Shown here piece after piece: positions 44,834-56,295 of a DNA stretch of 64,000 nucleotides. Origin of the DNA: Silene conica (Eukaryota; Streptophyta; Magnoliopsida; Caryophyllales; Caryophyllaceae); the NCBI GenBank assembly GCA_029255685.2, contig CM055313.2, forward strand, positions 50,810,579 through 50,874,578, read 5' to 3'. How positions within the stretch are numbered: the stretch's first letter is position 1; every line of letters starts with the position of its first letter. The notes under the pieces were generated by a model that made no database searches, had not been told where the DNA came from, and saw only the letters and a list, made by a program, of their open reading frames with translations. A program made the translations under genes and the position numbers.

Positions 44834-44838
44834 AGTTT
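44834..44838 (+). repeat. Left target-site duplication of element C (AGTTT)
   Basis: AGTTT before the TG end; repeated at 53246-53250. The uninterrupted spacer elsewhere reads CTCAGTTTATGTTG. Confidence 0.95.
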
Positions 44839-45982
44839 TGTAAGGTTCATATACCTAATTAGTCATACTATTTTATTTATCTTTATAAATAGAAGATCTT
44901 ATACATGCTTAACAAAATGTGACGAGATATAAGAGAAATATTAGCTCCCTTACATTGATAATCTCGGCTATTTTTGGGCACAAGTGAAGTCTCCTTCTTC
45001 ACTTGTTCTTGAGCTTAAAACACGGATGATCCTCCTTGAACCTTCAAAGAGATGATGGCCTCCAAGAGATGAACACCAAGACACACTAACTCTCAATGTT
45101 TGTATGTTATTTTGCTAGAATGAACACACAAAATTACTAGATAGAAGGAGGTACACGGCTAGGGTTTTGTAAGAAAGGAATTATTTTTCTTTCTTTTCTT
45201 TTGTTCTCACTTAACAACCAAAACCCTAAAAATTGTATGAATGAATGAGTAAGGAACAAAACTCTCTCTTTTGTTGCCTCTTTTGGTTCGGCCGAGAGGG
45301 AGGTGAGAGTGCCCAATGGGTTGGCTCTCAATCCTCTCAAATGTCCCAAGCATGCCTCAAGGAATAAATGCTTTGTCCTCCTCATGTTCCTATTACATCC
45401 AATGTAATATTGTAAATGTATGTCTGTGTATGAGGGACATATCACACGGTCCACATGACCAAAACGAATCCAATCCGTGACATTAGTTAGGACAATATAA
45501 TTTACGTAGCTTAACATTTTTAAACTCTTTATCGTAAATTAATAATTAAATAATTACATATAGTTATTTAATCGCATTTCATAGCTACAACAATTGTAGT
45601 TAATTCATTCATCAACTTTATGTTTCATAAACATGTAAATTTTAGTAATAATATTTCAATCACTAAAATGATTTATAATCTTATTATAAATTATCTCCTT
45701 ATTTTATTCACAATCTAGAAATGAATCAACTCGTATCAATATACAGTTGTTACATTTAATATTGAGATAGTTGTCCTAAAGGTGTGACCTAAAGGGATCA
45801 ACTGGTCACCACCGTCATTACGACAGTAATGTCAAACTCTAGCAAGCCAATCATTACCGATTAATGTTGACCAGTTGACTTATGATAAGAATCATCCCAT
45901 GAATATTCTTTCATAGAGATTTGTCAATTTAATTAACATAATTGACGTGATCACATTATTGTCGAGGACACTTACTCCAACA
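44839..45982 (-). repeat. 3' LTR of element C
   Basis: 1144 bp, minus strand TGTTGGAGTAAGTGTCC to CCTTACA. Nine differences from the 5' LTR, for example TTATACATGC versus TTATGCATGC and GATAGTTGTCC versus GATAGCTGTCC. Confidence 0.95.
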
Positions 45983-45994
45983 ATCTCCCACTTG
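45983..45994 (-). other. Polypurine tract of element C
   Basis: Minus strand CAAGTGGGAGAT directly before the 3' LTR. Confidence 0.85.
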
Positions 45995-46775
45995 TCCTCA
46001 CAAGTGTGGATCACCGATTCTCTTGTTCTATTACATTATCTCCCACTCAATGCAAGGTGTCTTGCAGGTCGTACTTGCACGTGATCAAATCAATAGTGGT
46101 TTTTCTCGATATGGAGTGTAACTGATAGACCGGAATTATCTACCATAGATAGTCTCCGAGCGTGGCCACGCATTTCCAGTTCACTACTCCTCGAGTGGCC
46201 TTGAGATATAAGATAACCCTGACAAGGGGCAGAACAATTTCTTTCCAACTGTTCTCCTTGGCCAACATCATCCATTGTGACCCAAAATATATCCATTTGA
46301 CCCCTTTTACGGAAGATCGTAGAATATAAATCAAAGTCATTCTGAATAACGTCACCTCTAGAGCAACCAGTCTCTAGTCAAAGAATCGGCTCATAAGAAT
46401 ATATATAGCAGCTCTTGCCACGACCAGGCTCCATTGAATTCTAAAGAACTCTATAAGCGGTAACTGCCCGACACAAGTGTACTTTACAGTTTGTCTATAT
46501 GATCGACTAGTCATCCCTTATGACTCTATGGTGTAAGAACTCACCATCAATCGCATCATAATCTAGTCACTTCGAGACGTCACCTCATATAAGTGACTAG
46601 GGGCAATACTAAGTTAATCCAGTTCACTTGTACAGGGTTCAACAATTGTCCTACAATCCTGTTGGATTTAACAAAGTATATAAAATAAACAAGTTGTATA
46701 AAACTTTAAATGATGAACGAGATTATCTTATATGAACGTAAAAACAACATTTTTCATTTCATATCGCATAATCGG
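45995..46775 (-). other. 3' untranslated region of element C
   Basis: About 780 bp matching the same region of element B closely; no gene supported. Confidence 0.7.
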
Positions 46776-47468
46776 TTACACATTGGGAAAACTCTTAAGA
46801 CCCATAGAACGAGCATGAGAATCATGCTTAGCTTGCGACAAGGGTTTGGTTAAAGGATCAGCCACATTATCGTCTGTCCCAACCTTACATATCGCTATTT
46901 CCTTCCTATCAATGAAATCCCGAATTACATGATATTTTCTTGGTACATGTCTAGACTTATTACTAGACTTAGGCTCCTTAGCCTGAAAGACAGCACCACT
47001 GTTATCACAGTACAGGGTGATAGGATCTTCAGCATTTGGAACTACCCTTAGTCCCTCGATAAATTGCCTTATCCATACTGCCTCCTTAGCAGCCTCTGAC
47101 GCTGCAATGTACTCTGCTTCCGTTGTAGAATCCGCAACGACTGGTTCTTTGAAGCTCTTCCAACTAATGGCACCACCATTCAAGATAAAGACAAATCCAG
47201 CCTGGGATTTAAAATCGTCTTTATCTGTTTGGAAGCTTGCATCTGTGTAACCTTTTACACACAAATCTTCTTCCCCTCCAAACACTAAGTATGAATCCTT
47301 AGTTCTTCTCAAGTACTTAAGGATGTTCTTGACTGCAATCCAGTGACTTTCACCTGGATTTGCTTGATATCTACTAGTCATGCTCAAAGCATACGAGATA
47401 TCATGACGAGTGCATATCATGGCGTACATGATAGATCCCACGGCGGAAGCATAAGGGATCATTTTCAT
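46776..47468 (-). pseudogene. RNase H segment of element C pol, separated by a frameshift
   Basis: 230 codons that continue the reverse transcriptase of 47473-50289 in another frame, from IPYASAVGS to the end of pol. Catalytic residues D76 (GYTDASF), E117 or E119 and D155 (YCDNSGAVF) are present. Without the frameshift this would be the C-terminal domain that removes RNA from the cDNA hybrid. The internal ATG at 47468 is unlikely to be used as a start. Confidence 0.9.
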
Positions 47469-47472
47469 GCGT

Positions 47473-50289
47473 TCAACATCCTTGGGCTCTGTGGGTGATT
47501 GAGACTTTCAATATAATGCCACTTCCCATGGGGATAAACCCTCTCTTGGAATTTCCCATGCTGAACCGTCGAAGAATCTTATCAATATAAGGTTCTTGAC
47601 TTAGTGCCAATATCCTCTTGGATCTATCTCTATAGATCCGGATACCTAACATGCATTGTGCATTTCCTAGATCTTTCATCTGAAAATGGTTACTTAACCA
47701 TCCTTTCACTGATGAAAGCATTGGAACATCATTTCCAATGAGTAGTATGTCATCCACATACAAGATTAGGAATACAACATTGCTCCCACTGAATTTCATA
47801 TATAGACAAGGTTCCTCGACACTTCGAGTGAAACCATTTTCTTTTATGACTTCATTGAAGCGATGATTCCAACTCCTCGATGCTTGCTTAAGACCATAGA
47901 TGGATCTCTTAAGCTTGCATACCTTGTTAGGATCTTTAGGATCTTCAAAACCCTCAGGTTGTATCATATACACGTCCTCCTTTAAATGCCCATTTAAGAA
48001 GGCGGTTTTGACATCCATTTGCCACACTTCATAGTCATGAAATGCGGCAATCGCTAACATTATCCTAATGGATCTTAGCATGGCTACCGGAGCAAAGGTT
48101 TCATCATAATGAAGACCTTGGACTTGGGAAAAACCCTTAGCTACTAGCCTAGCTTTATAGACATCATCATATCCTTCTATGCCATTCTTCACCTTGAAGA
48201 TCCACTTGCATTGGAGAGGTCTCATCTCCTTAGTCAAGTCTACCAAGTCCCACACTTGGTTTTGATGCATAGAATCCATCTCGGATACCATGGCCTCATG
48301 CCATTTGATGGAGTCGGGACTAGAGATTGCAGCTTTGTAAGTGGTAGGCTCGTCACTTTCCAAAAGTAAAACGTCTAGGCTACCATCTTCCTCAATCAGT
48401 CCAACATACCTATCAGGTTGATGTGGGACCCTACTCGACCTCCTGGGTGGAATAGGTACCGAAGTGGATGAAGAAGGAACATCTTCATCTGTCTCAGCTT
48501 CAGTTTGTGGCTCTTGAACTTCTCGAACTTCATTAAGTTCAAAATTTCTCCCACTCTGTCTCTTAGAAATAAACTCCTTTTCTAAGAAGACAGCCTCAGA
48601 AGACACAAACACTTTGTTTTCTTGAGGTTTGTAGAAGTGGTAGCCACGTGAGATGGTTGGATAACCAACAAATATGCATTTTTCGGATCTTGGTGCGAGT
48701 TTGTCATCATTTTTAGATTTGACATAAGCATCGCACCCCCATATCTTCATATAGGATAAGTTAAGAACTTTTCCTTTCCACATCTCATATGGAGTCTTAT
48801 CGGTCGCTTTCGTTGGACTATTGTTCAACGATTTGATGGCGGTGAGGATCGCAAATCCCCAAAATGAATTGGGTAAATCAGTTTGGCTCATCATTGATCG
48901 GACCATATCCAATAAGGTTCGATTCCTCCTTTCTGGCACACCATTAAGTTGTGGTGTTCCTGGAGGTGAAAGTTGTGACACAATGCCACACTCCTTTAGA
49001 TGTGAATCAAATTCATTGCTAAGATATTCTCCACCACGATCGGATCGTAATGTTTTAATCTTCCTGTCGAGTTGGTTCTCTACTTCATTCTGAAATTCTT
49101 TAAATTTCGTAAAGGCTTCAATCTTATGCTTCATTAAGTAGATATACCCATACCTACTTAAATCATCGGTGAAGGTGATGAAATAGTCATAATTGCCCCT
49201 AGCGGTGATTGATAGTGGTCCGCATACATCCGTATGTATTAGTCCCAATAACTCACTGGCTCGTGTCCCTTTACCACTAAAGGGGTTACGAGTCATCTTT
49301 CCTAGAAGGCAAGCTTCGCATGTACCATAAGATTCATATTCGAATGGTTTAATTATGTTGGTCTTTACCAATCTTTTAATGCGATTTTCATTTATGTGAC
49401 CAAGTCGACAATGCCAAACATATGATTCATTTGGATCACTTGTTTTAATCCTTTTGTTATTAACGTTGTAGACATTATTAGACGAGTCGGAAGTTTCCAA
49501 AACATAGATTCCATTAATAGAATTGGCACGGCCAACTACCATGTCATTCTTAGAAATTACACAACAATTGTCTTTAATGGAAAAATTATATCCCTCAATG
49601 TCCAACATTGCAACAGAAATAATGTTTTTGGAAAGAGACGGTACAAAATAACAATTATTAAGTTTTAGCTCATATCCACTCGTCAAGGCAAGAGTGCAAG
49701 TTCCTTTAGAAGTGGCCGCTACCCGAGCTCCATTTCCAAGTCGGAGATCCATATCACCCTTGTCCACCTTCTCCACTTCTCTTAAACCCTGCAAACGATT
49801 ACAAAGGTGAGAACCACATCCGGTATCCAATACCCATGATGTGTTGGATGTAAAATTTATGTCAATAACAAAAATTTCAGATTTGGAATTACCTAACGGA
49901 ATCACAAGACCTTCTTGGATATGACGTAAGTACTTGGGGCAATTCCTCCTCCAATGGCCCATGACACTACAATAGTGGCATCGCCCTTTCTCTAACTTTC
50001 TCTTCTTCTTCTTATTCTTTGCAAGACTTTTCTTGCTAGAACTCCCACTAGCTTCATCATAAGCTCTTTCCTTCAAGTATAAGGCGTCCAATTCTTCATT
50101 TAGCTCATCTAAATAAGCCGTGTCAAGAAATGGACCTTTGGGAGGTGGGAGAGAAGAAATGAAGTTAATACTGCCATCCGGACCCGTTCCGAAAAGAACT
50201 TCTCTAGTAGTATCAATGTTGTTTTGGTTGCAAATATCGTCGAAAACATTGTGACAAGAATCAATAGTGATAGGGTTGAATGAATCCAT
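47473..50289 (-). CDS. gag-pol of element C, truncated after reverse transcriptase
   Basis: 938 codons from the ATG at 50289. Short Gag region with a CCHC knuckle (C104, C107, H112, C117) and no visible capsid domain. Protease DTG is at 155-157. Integrase has D354, D417 and E453; P452 stands where element B has A. Reverse transcriptase has YVDD at 844-847. A 2-base loss near 47505-47510 (GACTTTCAAT against GACTTTCTCAAT in element B) changes the frame, and the protein ends after about 16 foreign residues, before RNase H. Unlike element B, gag and protease are in one frame here, which shows the intact design of this family. Confidence 0.94.
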   Translation of the reverse strand: MDSFNPITIDSCHNVFDDICNQNNIDTTREVLFGTGPDGSINFISSLPPPKGPFLDTAYLDELNEELDALYLKERAYDEASGSSSKKSLAKNKKKKRKLEKGRCHYCSVMGHWRRNCPKYLRHIQEGLVIPLGNSKSEIFVIDINFTSNTSWVLDTGCGSHLCNRLQGLREVEKVDKGDMDLRLGNGARVAATSKGTCTLALTSGYELKLNNCYFVPSLSKNIISVAMLDIEGYNFSIKDNCCVISKNDMVVGRANSINGIYVLETSDSSNNVYNVNNKRIKTSDPNESYVWHCRLGHINENRIKRLVKTNIIKPFEYESYGTCEACLLGKMTRNPFSGKGTRASELLGLIHTDVCGPLSITARGNYDYFITFTDDLSRYGYIYLMKHKIEAFTKFKEFQNEVENQLDRKIKTLRSDRGGEYLSNEFDSHLKECGIVSQLSPPGTPQLNGVPERRNRTLLDMVRSMMSQTDLPNSFWGFAILTAIKSLNNSPTKATDKTPYEMWKGKVLNLSYMKIWGCDAYVKSKNDDKLAPRSEKCIFVGYPTISRGYHFYKPQENKVFVSSEAVFLEKEFISKRQSGRNFELNEVREVQEPQTEAETDEDVPSSSTSVPIPPRRSSRVPHQPDRYVGLIEEDGSLDVLLLESDEPTTYKAAISSPDSIKWHEAMVSEMDSMHQNQVWDLVDLTKEMRPLQCKWIFKVKNGIEGYDDVYKARLVAKGFSQVQGLHYDETFAPVAMLRSIRIMLAIAAFHDYEVWQMDVKTAFLNGHLKEDVYMIQPEGFEDPKDPNKVCKLKRSIYGLKQASRSWNHRFNEVIKENGFTRSVEEPCLYMKFSGSNVVFLILYVDDILLIGNDVPMLSSVKGWLSNHFQMKDLGNAQCMLGIRIYRDRSKRILALSQEPYIDKILRRFSMGNSKRGFIPMGSGIILKVSITHRAQGC

Positions 50290-52087
50290 TGCGATAAAAA
50301 ACTACAAAAACGGAAACGAAGGAAAATTAACGTTCATCATTTTAATACTTGTTAAACATTTTAAACAAGTTAAGTATTTACTTAACGATCTCTTACACAA
50401 TTAAGTAAATAAACCCGAGACCCAAGCCCATACTAATCCGGGCACGGTGTAGCCGATTCAACCCGTATAAGTATAATTTGGTGGATTAACCCTTTAATCG
50501 GTTCTACTTTTAGAACTCTCGGTCGACAATTTTCTTAAAATTATCTTTAGCCCGAACTTATTGCAACTACGGTTACGAATACTTTCGTTGAGATCGACCA
50601 AATTTCAAGGTGTAATCGTCATTACCCCACTTACCCAACGTGACAATTTTAGTACCCCGGTTTAGCCGAGCCTACATATTTGTGAAGAAGGGATTCATGG
50701 GTCCATACTCTTTGGTAAGGCTATGTCTCAATATTTTAAACGTAAGAGATCTTATCAATTATTATCTATCTCCTTTTAAGTGAACTAATTAGGTGAATTA
50801 TCGATAATAAAATGATACGTTGAAGACCCAATACTCGAAATGCATGACATGTTAATGGCGATTTGGCTATGCATGCAACATATTAAAACAAAATAAAGCA
50901 AACGATAAATTCCTAGTATGGCCTTATCCTAGAAAAGAAATAACAAAAGTACAATTCGGAAACCAACTCCTTTGGTCTCTTGAACTTGACGCGGCACGCA
51001 AATCGAGGCAAACACCGTCTTGATCGAACTCCTTTCCGAATGGCACCGTCTTCAAGGTTCTCCGGAAATTACAAATATTACAACTTTTCTAGTCTACTTT
51101 ATACATTATAAAATAGAAATAAATTACAATTGGGTGATACGAGATCACAAAATTACAACCGAATCGGTAACCCCTTACATTACGGGAAATACCGATTTAA
51201 AAACTAAGGCCATACTAGAATAATTACAAGATTCAAAATAATGCAATATAATATGACATTCATAAGGAAAAACGCAGCAATATATATATGTTATGAATAT
51301 GTTCATTTTAATGCCAAATCGCCTTAATAACTTATTATGTCGAAATTAACCCGGTTTTATGAGATTTTAGCAGTTTTAACTCCTTTAAAATGCATAAATT
51401 AAAAAATAAACAACTTATGTTCTAAATAATATCCTAACACATTTTAGGATTCAAAATTAGTCATAAATAATTTTGACAATAATTAACACTTTAATTATAT
51501 TAACATTGTTCATTTTCACAAACATTCTGACAATAATTAACATTGTTCATTTTCACGAATTAAATCCAAACAAATATCAAAATTCGAAATTTTGGATTTT
51601 TATTTTCAAAAACATTCTGAAAATATTACTTTAATATTTATAATGTAAAAATTTTGGTCATCCAATTCGAAATTTTACTCGAAATATCATATATTAATGG
51701 CCAAAATTACCTCTTAATACGGTTTTGACAATAAAATCGTAAAACATGCTATACAAAATCATATTGTACCAAATTTTACATACATTAAGTAAAATAAGCA
51801 TGTGAGGTCGTGTGAAAATATCAAGGCTAGAAACATTTTCTTTCTAATTTAATCATTAAACTCGATTTTGTCATAAAAAATGCATGTTAAACGATTTAAA
51901 TTTATATAATGAACAATATATATTAAATCTCATAAATTATCAATATAACCTAAAACATTTTAGGACCATATTTATCTTACATGCCAAAATGTCGAGTGGA
52001 AATATGAGTCTTTAAATATATATAGTTTTGTTTTTAAGTCTCATAACTCGGAAAAACTAAAAACCGATTAAGCATGCAACAACGAGG
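50290..52087 (-). other. Untranslated leader of element C
   Basis: About 1.8 kb, AT-rich, aligned with the leader of element B but with more small indels toward the LTR, including a duplicated ACATTGTTCATTTTCAC segment near 51500-51560. No gene supported. Confidence 0.65.
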
Positions 52088-52099
52088 GATCTGATACCA
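52088..52099 (-). other. Primer binding site of element C, one mismatch
   Basis: Minus strand TGGTATCAGATC; the standard site ends GAGC. One substitution near the inner edge, 2 bp from the LTR. Confidence 0.85.
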
Positions 52100-52101
52100 A
52101 T

Positions 52102-53245
52102 TGTAAGGTTCATATACCTAATTAGTCATACTATTTTATTTATCTTTATAAATAGAAGATCTTATGCATGCTTAACAAAATGTGACGAGATATAAGAGAA
52201 ATATTAGCTCCCTTACATTGATAATCTCGGCTATTTTAGGGCACAAGTGAAGTCACCTTCTTCACTTGTTCTTGAGCTTAAAACACGGATGATCCTCCTT
52301 GAACCTTCAAAGAGATGATGGCCTCCAAGAGATGAACACCAAGACACACTATCTCTCAATGTTTGTATGTTATTTTGCTAGAATGAACACACAAAATTAC
52401 TAGATAGAAGGAGGTACACGGCTAGGGTTTTGTAAGAAAGGAATTATTTTTCTTTCTTTTCTTTTGTTCTCACTTAACAACCAAAACCCTAAAAATTGTA
52501 TGAATGAATGAGTAAGGAACAAAACTCTCTCTTTTGTTGCCTCTTTTGGTTCGGCCGAGAGGGAGGTGAGAGTGCCCAATGGGTTGGCTCTCAATCCTCT
52601 CAAATGTCCCAAGCATGCCTCAAGGAATAAATGCTTTGTCCTCCTCATGTTCCTATTACATCCAATGTAATATTGTAAATGTATGTGTGTGTATGAGGGA
52701 CATATCACACGGTCCACATGACCAAAACGAATCCAATCCGTGACATTAGTTAGGACAATATAATTTACGTAGCTTAACATTTTTAAACTCTTTATCGTAA
52801 ATTAATAATTAAATAATTACATATAGTTATTTAATCGCATTTCATAGCTACAACAATTGTAGTTAATTCATTCATCAACTTTATGTTTCATAAACATGTA
52901 AATTTTAGTAATAATATTTCTATCACTAAAATGATTTATAATCTTATTATAAATTATCTCCTTATTTTATTCACAATCTAGAAATGAATCAACTCGTATC
53001 AATATACAGTTGTTACATTTAATATTGAGATAGCTGTCCTAAAGGTGTGACCTAAAGGGATCAACTGGTCACCACCGTCATTACGACAGTAATGTCAAAC
53101 TCTAGCAAGCCAATCATTACCGATTAATGTTGACCAGTTGACTTATGATAAGAATAATCCCATGAATATTATTTCATAGAGATTTGTCAATTTAATTAAC
53201 ATAATTGACGTGATCACATTATTGTCGAGGACACTTACTCCAACA
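52102..53245 (-). repeat. 5' LTR of element C
   Basis: 1144 bp with TG...CA ends, the same length as the 3' LTR. Confidence 0.95.
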
Positions 53246-53250
53246 AGTTT
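53246..53250 (+). repeat. Right target-site duplication of element C (AGTTT)
   Basis: AGTTT followed by ATGTTGAACAGAGACG, the normal continuation of the spacer cut at 44838. Confidence 0.95.
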
Positions 53251-53306
53251 ATGTTGAACAGAGACGAAAATGACTTAATATAAGCAAATTTGTGATGAAA
53301 GTGTAT

Positions 53307-53430
53307 GGGTGCAATCATACCAGCACTAATGCACGTACCGGATCCCATCAGTTCTCCGTAGTTAAGCGCGCTTGTGCGAGAGTAGTACTAGAATGGGTGA
53401 CCTCCTGGCAAGGCCTCGTTTTGCACCCCT
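53307..53430 (+). rRNA. 5S rRNA gene 87, class J (4-base insertion)
   Basis: GCACGTACCGG and GTTCTCC; also GCAATC at the start and CTCGTTTTGC. Confidence 0.91.
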
Positions 53431-53688
53431 GTTTTTTTTTTTCTAAATTTGGTTTTTCCTTTGGTTTTTTTTCTTATTTTCGTGTTATAAACAAATAAAA
53501 TGCGTATATCACGTCGAATTAATAAATTTGAAACACAAAATCGTCCAAATTGGACACTCCGGGAGCAAGTTACGGCCTGTCGAAGACACGAAGCCGTGAC
53601 GGGATAATGAGAGGACTACCGGAACTCAGTTTATGTTGAACAGAGACGAAAATGGGGTAATATAATCAAATTTGTGATGAAAGTCTAT

Positions 53689-53808
53689 GGGTGCGATCAT
53701 ACCATCACTAATGCACCGGATCCCATCAGAACTCCGCTGTCAAGCGTGCTTGGGGGAGAGTAGTACTAGGATGGGTGACCTCTTGGGAAGGACTCGAGTT
53801 GCACCGCT
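53689..53808 (+). rRNA. 5S rRNA gene 88, class G
   Basis: CCTCTTGGGAAGGACTCGAG; upstream box TATAAT. Confidence 0.93.
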
Positions 53809-54063
53809 TTTTTTTTTTTCTAAATTTCGTTTTTCCTTTGGTTTTTTTTCTTATTATTGTGTTATTAACGAATAAAATGCGTATATCACGTCGAAATAAT
53901 AAATTGGAAAAAAAATCGTCCCAATCGAGCACTCCGGGAGCAACTTACGGCCTGTCGGAGACACGGAGGCGTGACGTGATAATGAGAGGACTACCGAAAG
54001 TCAGTTTATGATGAACAGAGACAAAAATGGGGTAATATAAGCAAATTTGCGATGAAAGTGTAT

Positions 54064-54177
54064 GGGTGCGATCATACCAGCACTAATGCACCGGATCCCA
54101 CTCCGCTGTTAAGCGTGCTTGGGCGAGAGTAGTACTAGGATGGGTGACCTACTGGGAAGGCCTCGTGTTGCACCCCT
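54064..54177 (+). rRNA. 5S rRNA gene 89, class H (6-base loss)
   Basis: GACCTACTGGG; GAGAGTAG. Confidence 0.92.
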
Positions 54178-54431
54178 TTTTTTCTAAATTTTGTTTTTCC
54201 TTTGGTTTTTTTTGTTTATTTTTGTGTTACTAACGTATAAAATTCGTATATCACGTCAAAATAATAAATTTGAAAAATAAAAATCGTCCAAATCGGAAAC
54301 TCCGGGAGCAAGTTACGGCCTGTCGAAGACATAGAGGCGTGACGGGATAATGAGAGGACTAACGGAACTCAGTTTATGTTGAACAGAGACGAAAATGGGG
54401 TAATATAAGCAAATTTGTGATGAAAGTCTAT

Positions 54432-54551
54432 GTGTGCGATCATATCAGCACTAATGCACCGGATCCCATCAGAACTCCGCTGTCAAGCGTGCTTGGGCGA
54501 GAGTAGTACTAGGATGGGTGACCTCTTGGGAAGGCCTCGTGTTGCACCCCT
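54432..54551 (+). rRNA. 5S rRNA gene 90, class A
   Basis: GTGTGCGATCATATCAGC at the 5' end; CCTCTTGGG. Confidence 0.92.
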
Positions 54552-54802
54552 CTTTTTCTAAATTTCGTTTTTCCTTTGGTTTTTTTTCTTATTTTCATGT
54601 TATTAACGAATAAAATGCATATATCACGTCGAAATAATAAATTTGAAAAAAAAATCGTCCCAATCGTACACTCCGGGAGCAAGTTACGGCCTGTCGAAGA
54701 CAAAAAGGCGTGACGGGATAATGAGTGGACTACCGAAACTCATTTTATGTTGAACAGAGACGAAAATGACTTAATATAAGCAAATTTGTGATGAAAGTGT
54801 AT

Positions 54803-54926
54803 GGGTGCGATCATACCAGCACTAATGCACGTACCGGATCCCATCAGTTCTCCGTAGTTAAGCGCGCTTGTGCGAGAGTAGTACTAGGATGGGTGACCTC
54901 CTGGCAAGGCCTCGTGTTGCACCCCT
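54803..54926 (+). rRNA. 5S rRNA gene 91, class J (4-base insertion)
   Basis: Cleaner copy of gene 87; its spacer lacks the ATAAAATGCG block (GTTTTAACGAATATCACG). Confidence 0.91.
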
Positions 54927-55172
54927 GTTTTTTTTTTTCTAAATTTCGTTTTTCCTTTGGTTTTTTTTCTTATTTTCGTGTTTTAACGAATATCACGTCG
55001 AAATAATAAATTTGAAACACAAAATCGTCCAAATCGGACACTCCGGGAGCAAGTTACGGCCTTTCGAAGACACGGAGCCGTGACGGGATAATGGGAGGAC
55101 TACCGGAACTCAGTTTATGTTGAACAGAGACGAAAATGGGGTAATATAAGCAAATTTGTGATGAAAGTCTAT

Positions 55173-55292
55173 GGGTGCGATCATACCATCACTAATGCAC
55201 CGGATCCCATCAGAACTCCGCTGTCAAGCGTGCTTGGGGGAGAGTAGTACTAGGATGGGTGACCTCTTGGGAAGGATTCGAGTTGCACCGCT
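55173..55292 (+). rRNA. 5S rRNA gene 92, class G
   Basis: GGAAGGATTCGAG. Confidence 0.93.
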
Positions 55293-55545
55293 TTTTTTTT
55301 TCTAAATTTCGTTTTTCCTTTGGTTTTTTTTCTTATTATTGTGTTATTAACGAATAAAATGCGTATATCACGTCGAAATAATAAATTGGAAAAATAATCG
55401 TCCCAATCGAGCACTCCGGGAGCAACTTACTGCCTGTCGGAGACACGGAGGCGTGACGTGATAATGAGAGGACTACCGAAAGTCAGTTTATGTTGAACAG
55501 AGACAAAAATGGGGTAATATAAGCAAATTTGTGATGAAAGTGTAT

Positions 55546-55659
55546 GGGTGCGATCATACCAGCACTAATCCACCGGATCCTACTCCGCTGTTAAGCGCGC
55601 TTGTGCGAGAGTAGTACTAGGATGGGTGACCTCCTGGCAAGGCCTCGTGTTGCACCCCT
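55546..55659 (+). rRNA. 5S rRNA gene 93, class K (chimeric)
   Basis: First K copy. H-like 6-base loss in GGATCCTACTCCGC, then from GCGCGCTTGTGCG onward the 3' half of class F/J. Confidence 0.91.
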
Positions 55660-55914
55660 GTTTTTTTTTTCTAAATTTCGTTTTTCCATTGGTTTTTTTT
55701 CTTATTTTTGTGTTATAAACGAATAATGCGTATATCACGTCGAAATAATAAATGTGAAACACAAAATCGTCCAAATCGGACACTCCGGGAGCAAGTTACG
55801 GCCTGTCGAAGACACGGAGCCGTGACGGGATAATGAGAGGACTACCGGAACTCAGTTTATGTTGAACAGAGACGAAAATGGGGTAATATAAGCAAATTTG
55901 TGATGAAAGTCTAT

Positions 55915-56034
55915 GGGTGCGATCATACCAGCACTAATGCTTCGGATCCTATCAGAACTCCCCAGTTAAGCGTGCTTGGGTAAGATTAGTACTAGGATGG
56001 TAGACCTCCTGGGAAGGCATCGTGTTGCACTCGT
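55915..56034 (+). rRNA. 5S rRNA gene 94, class L
   Basis: CTCCCCAGTTAAG, GGGTAAGATTAG, CACTCGT end with an A-interrupted T-run. Confidence 0.91.
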
Positions 56035-56295
56035 TTTATTTTTTTTTTCTAAATTTCGTTTTTCCTTTGGTTTTTTTTCTTCTTATTTTCGTGTTATTAA
56101 CGAATAAAAAGCATATATCACGTCGACATAATAAATTTGAAAAAAAATCGGTTTAATTAGACACTCCGGGAGCAAGTTACGGCCTGTCGAAGACCAGGAG
56201 GCGTGACGGGATAATGAGAGGACTACCGGAACTCAGTTTATGTTGAACAGAGACGAAAATGGGGTAATATAAGCAAATTTGTGATGACAGTGTAT

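Larger units (their letters stand above)
40527..44838 (+). repeat. 5S rDNA tandem array 2 (one 3' fragment and 11 genes)
   Basis: Short stretch between elements B and C. Class order is G fragment, H, H-like, unclassified, H-like, I, I, A, F-like, G, H, A. It has the least regular order of the three arrays and the most singletons. Only the final part follows the F-G-H order seen elsewhere. It ends in mid-spacer at the AGTTT target site of element C. Confidence 0.96.
44839..53245 (-). mobile_element. Ty1/copia LTR retrotransposon C (8407 bp)
   Basis: LTRs of 1144 bp each, polypurine tract, gag-pol, long leader and primer binding site in minus-strand order, flanked by AGTTT duplicates. The 5S unit reads on correctly across the insertion, so this is a simple integration into the spacer. 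A 2-base loss between reverse transcriptase and RNase H breaks pol. The LTRs differ at nine positions by eye. Confidence 0.97.

Noticed and set aside
45137-45517. 126-codon minus frame, repeated at 52400-52780
   Set aside because: It lies inside the LTRs of element C and has no recognisable domain; repetition only reflects the two LTRs.
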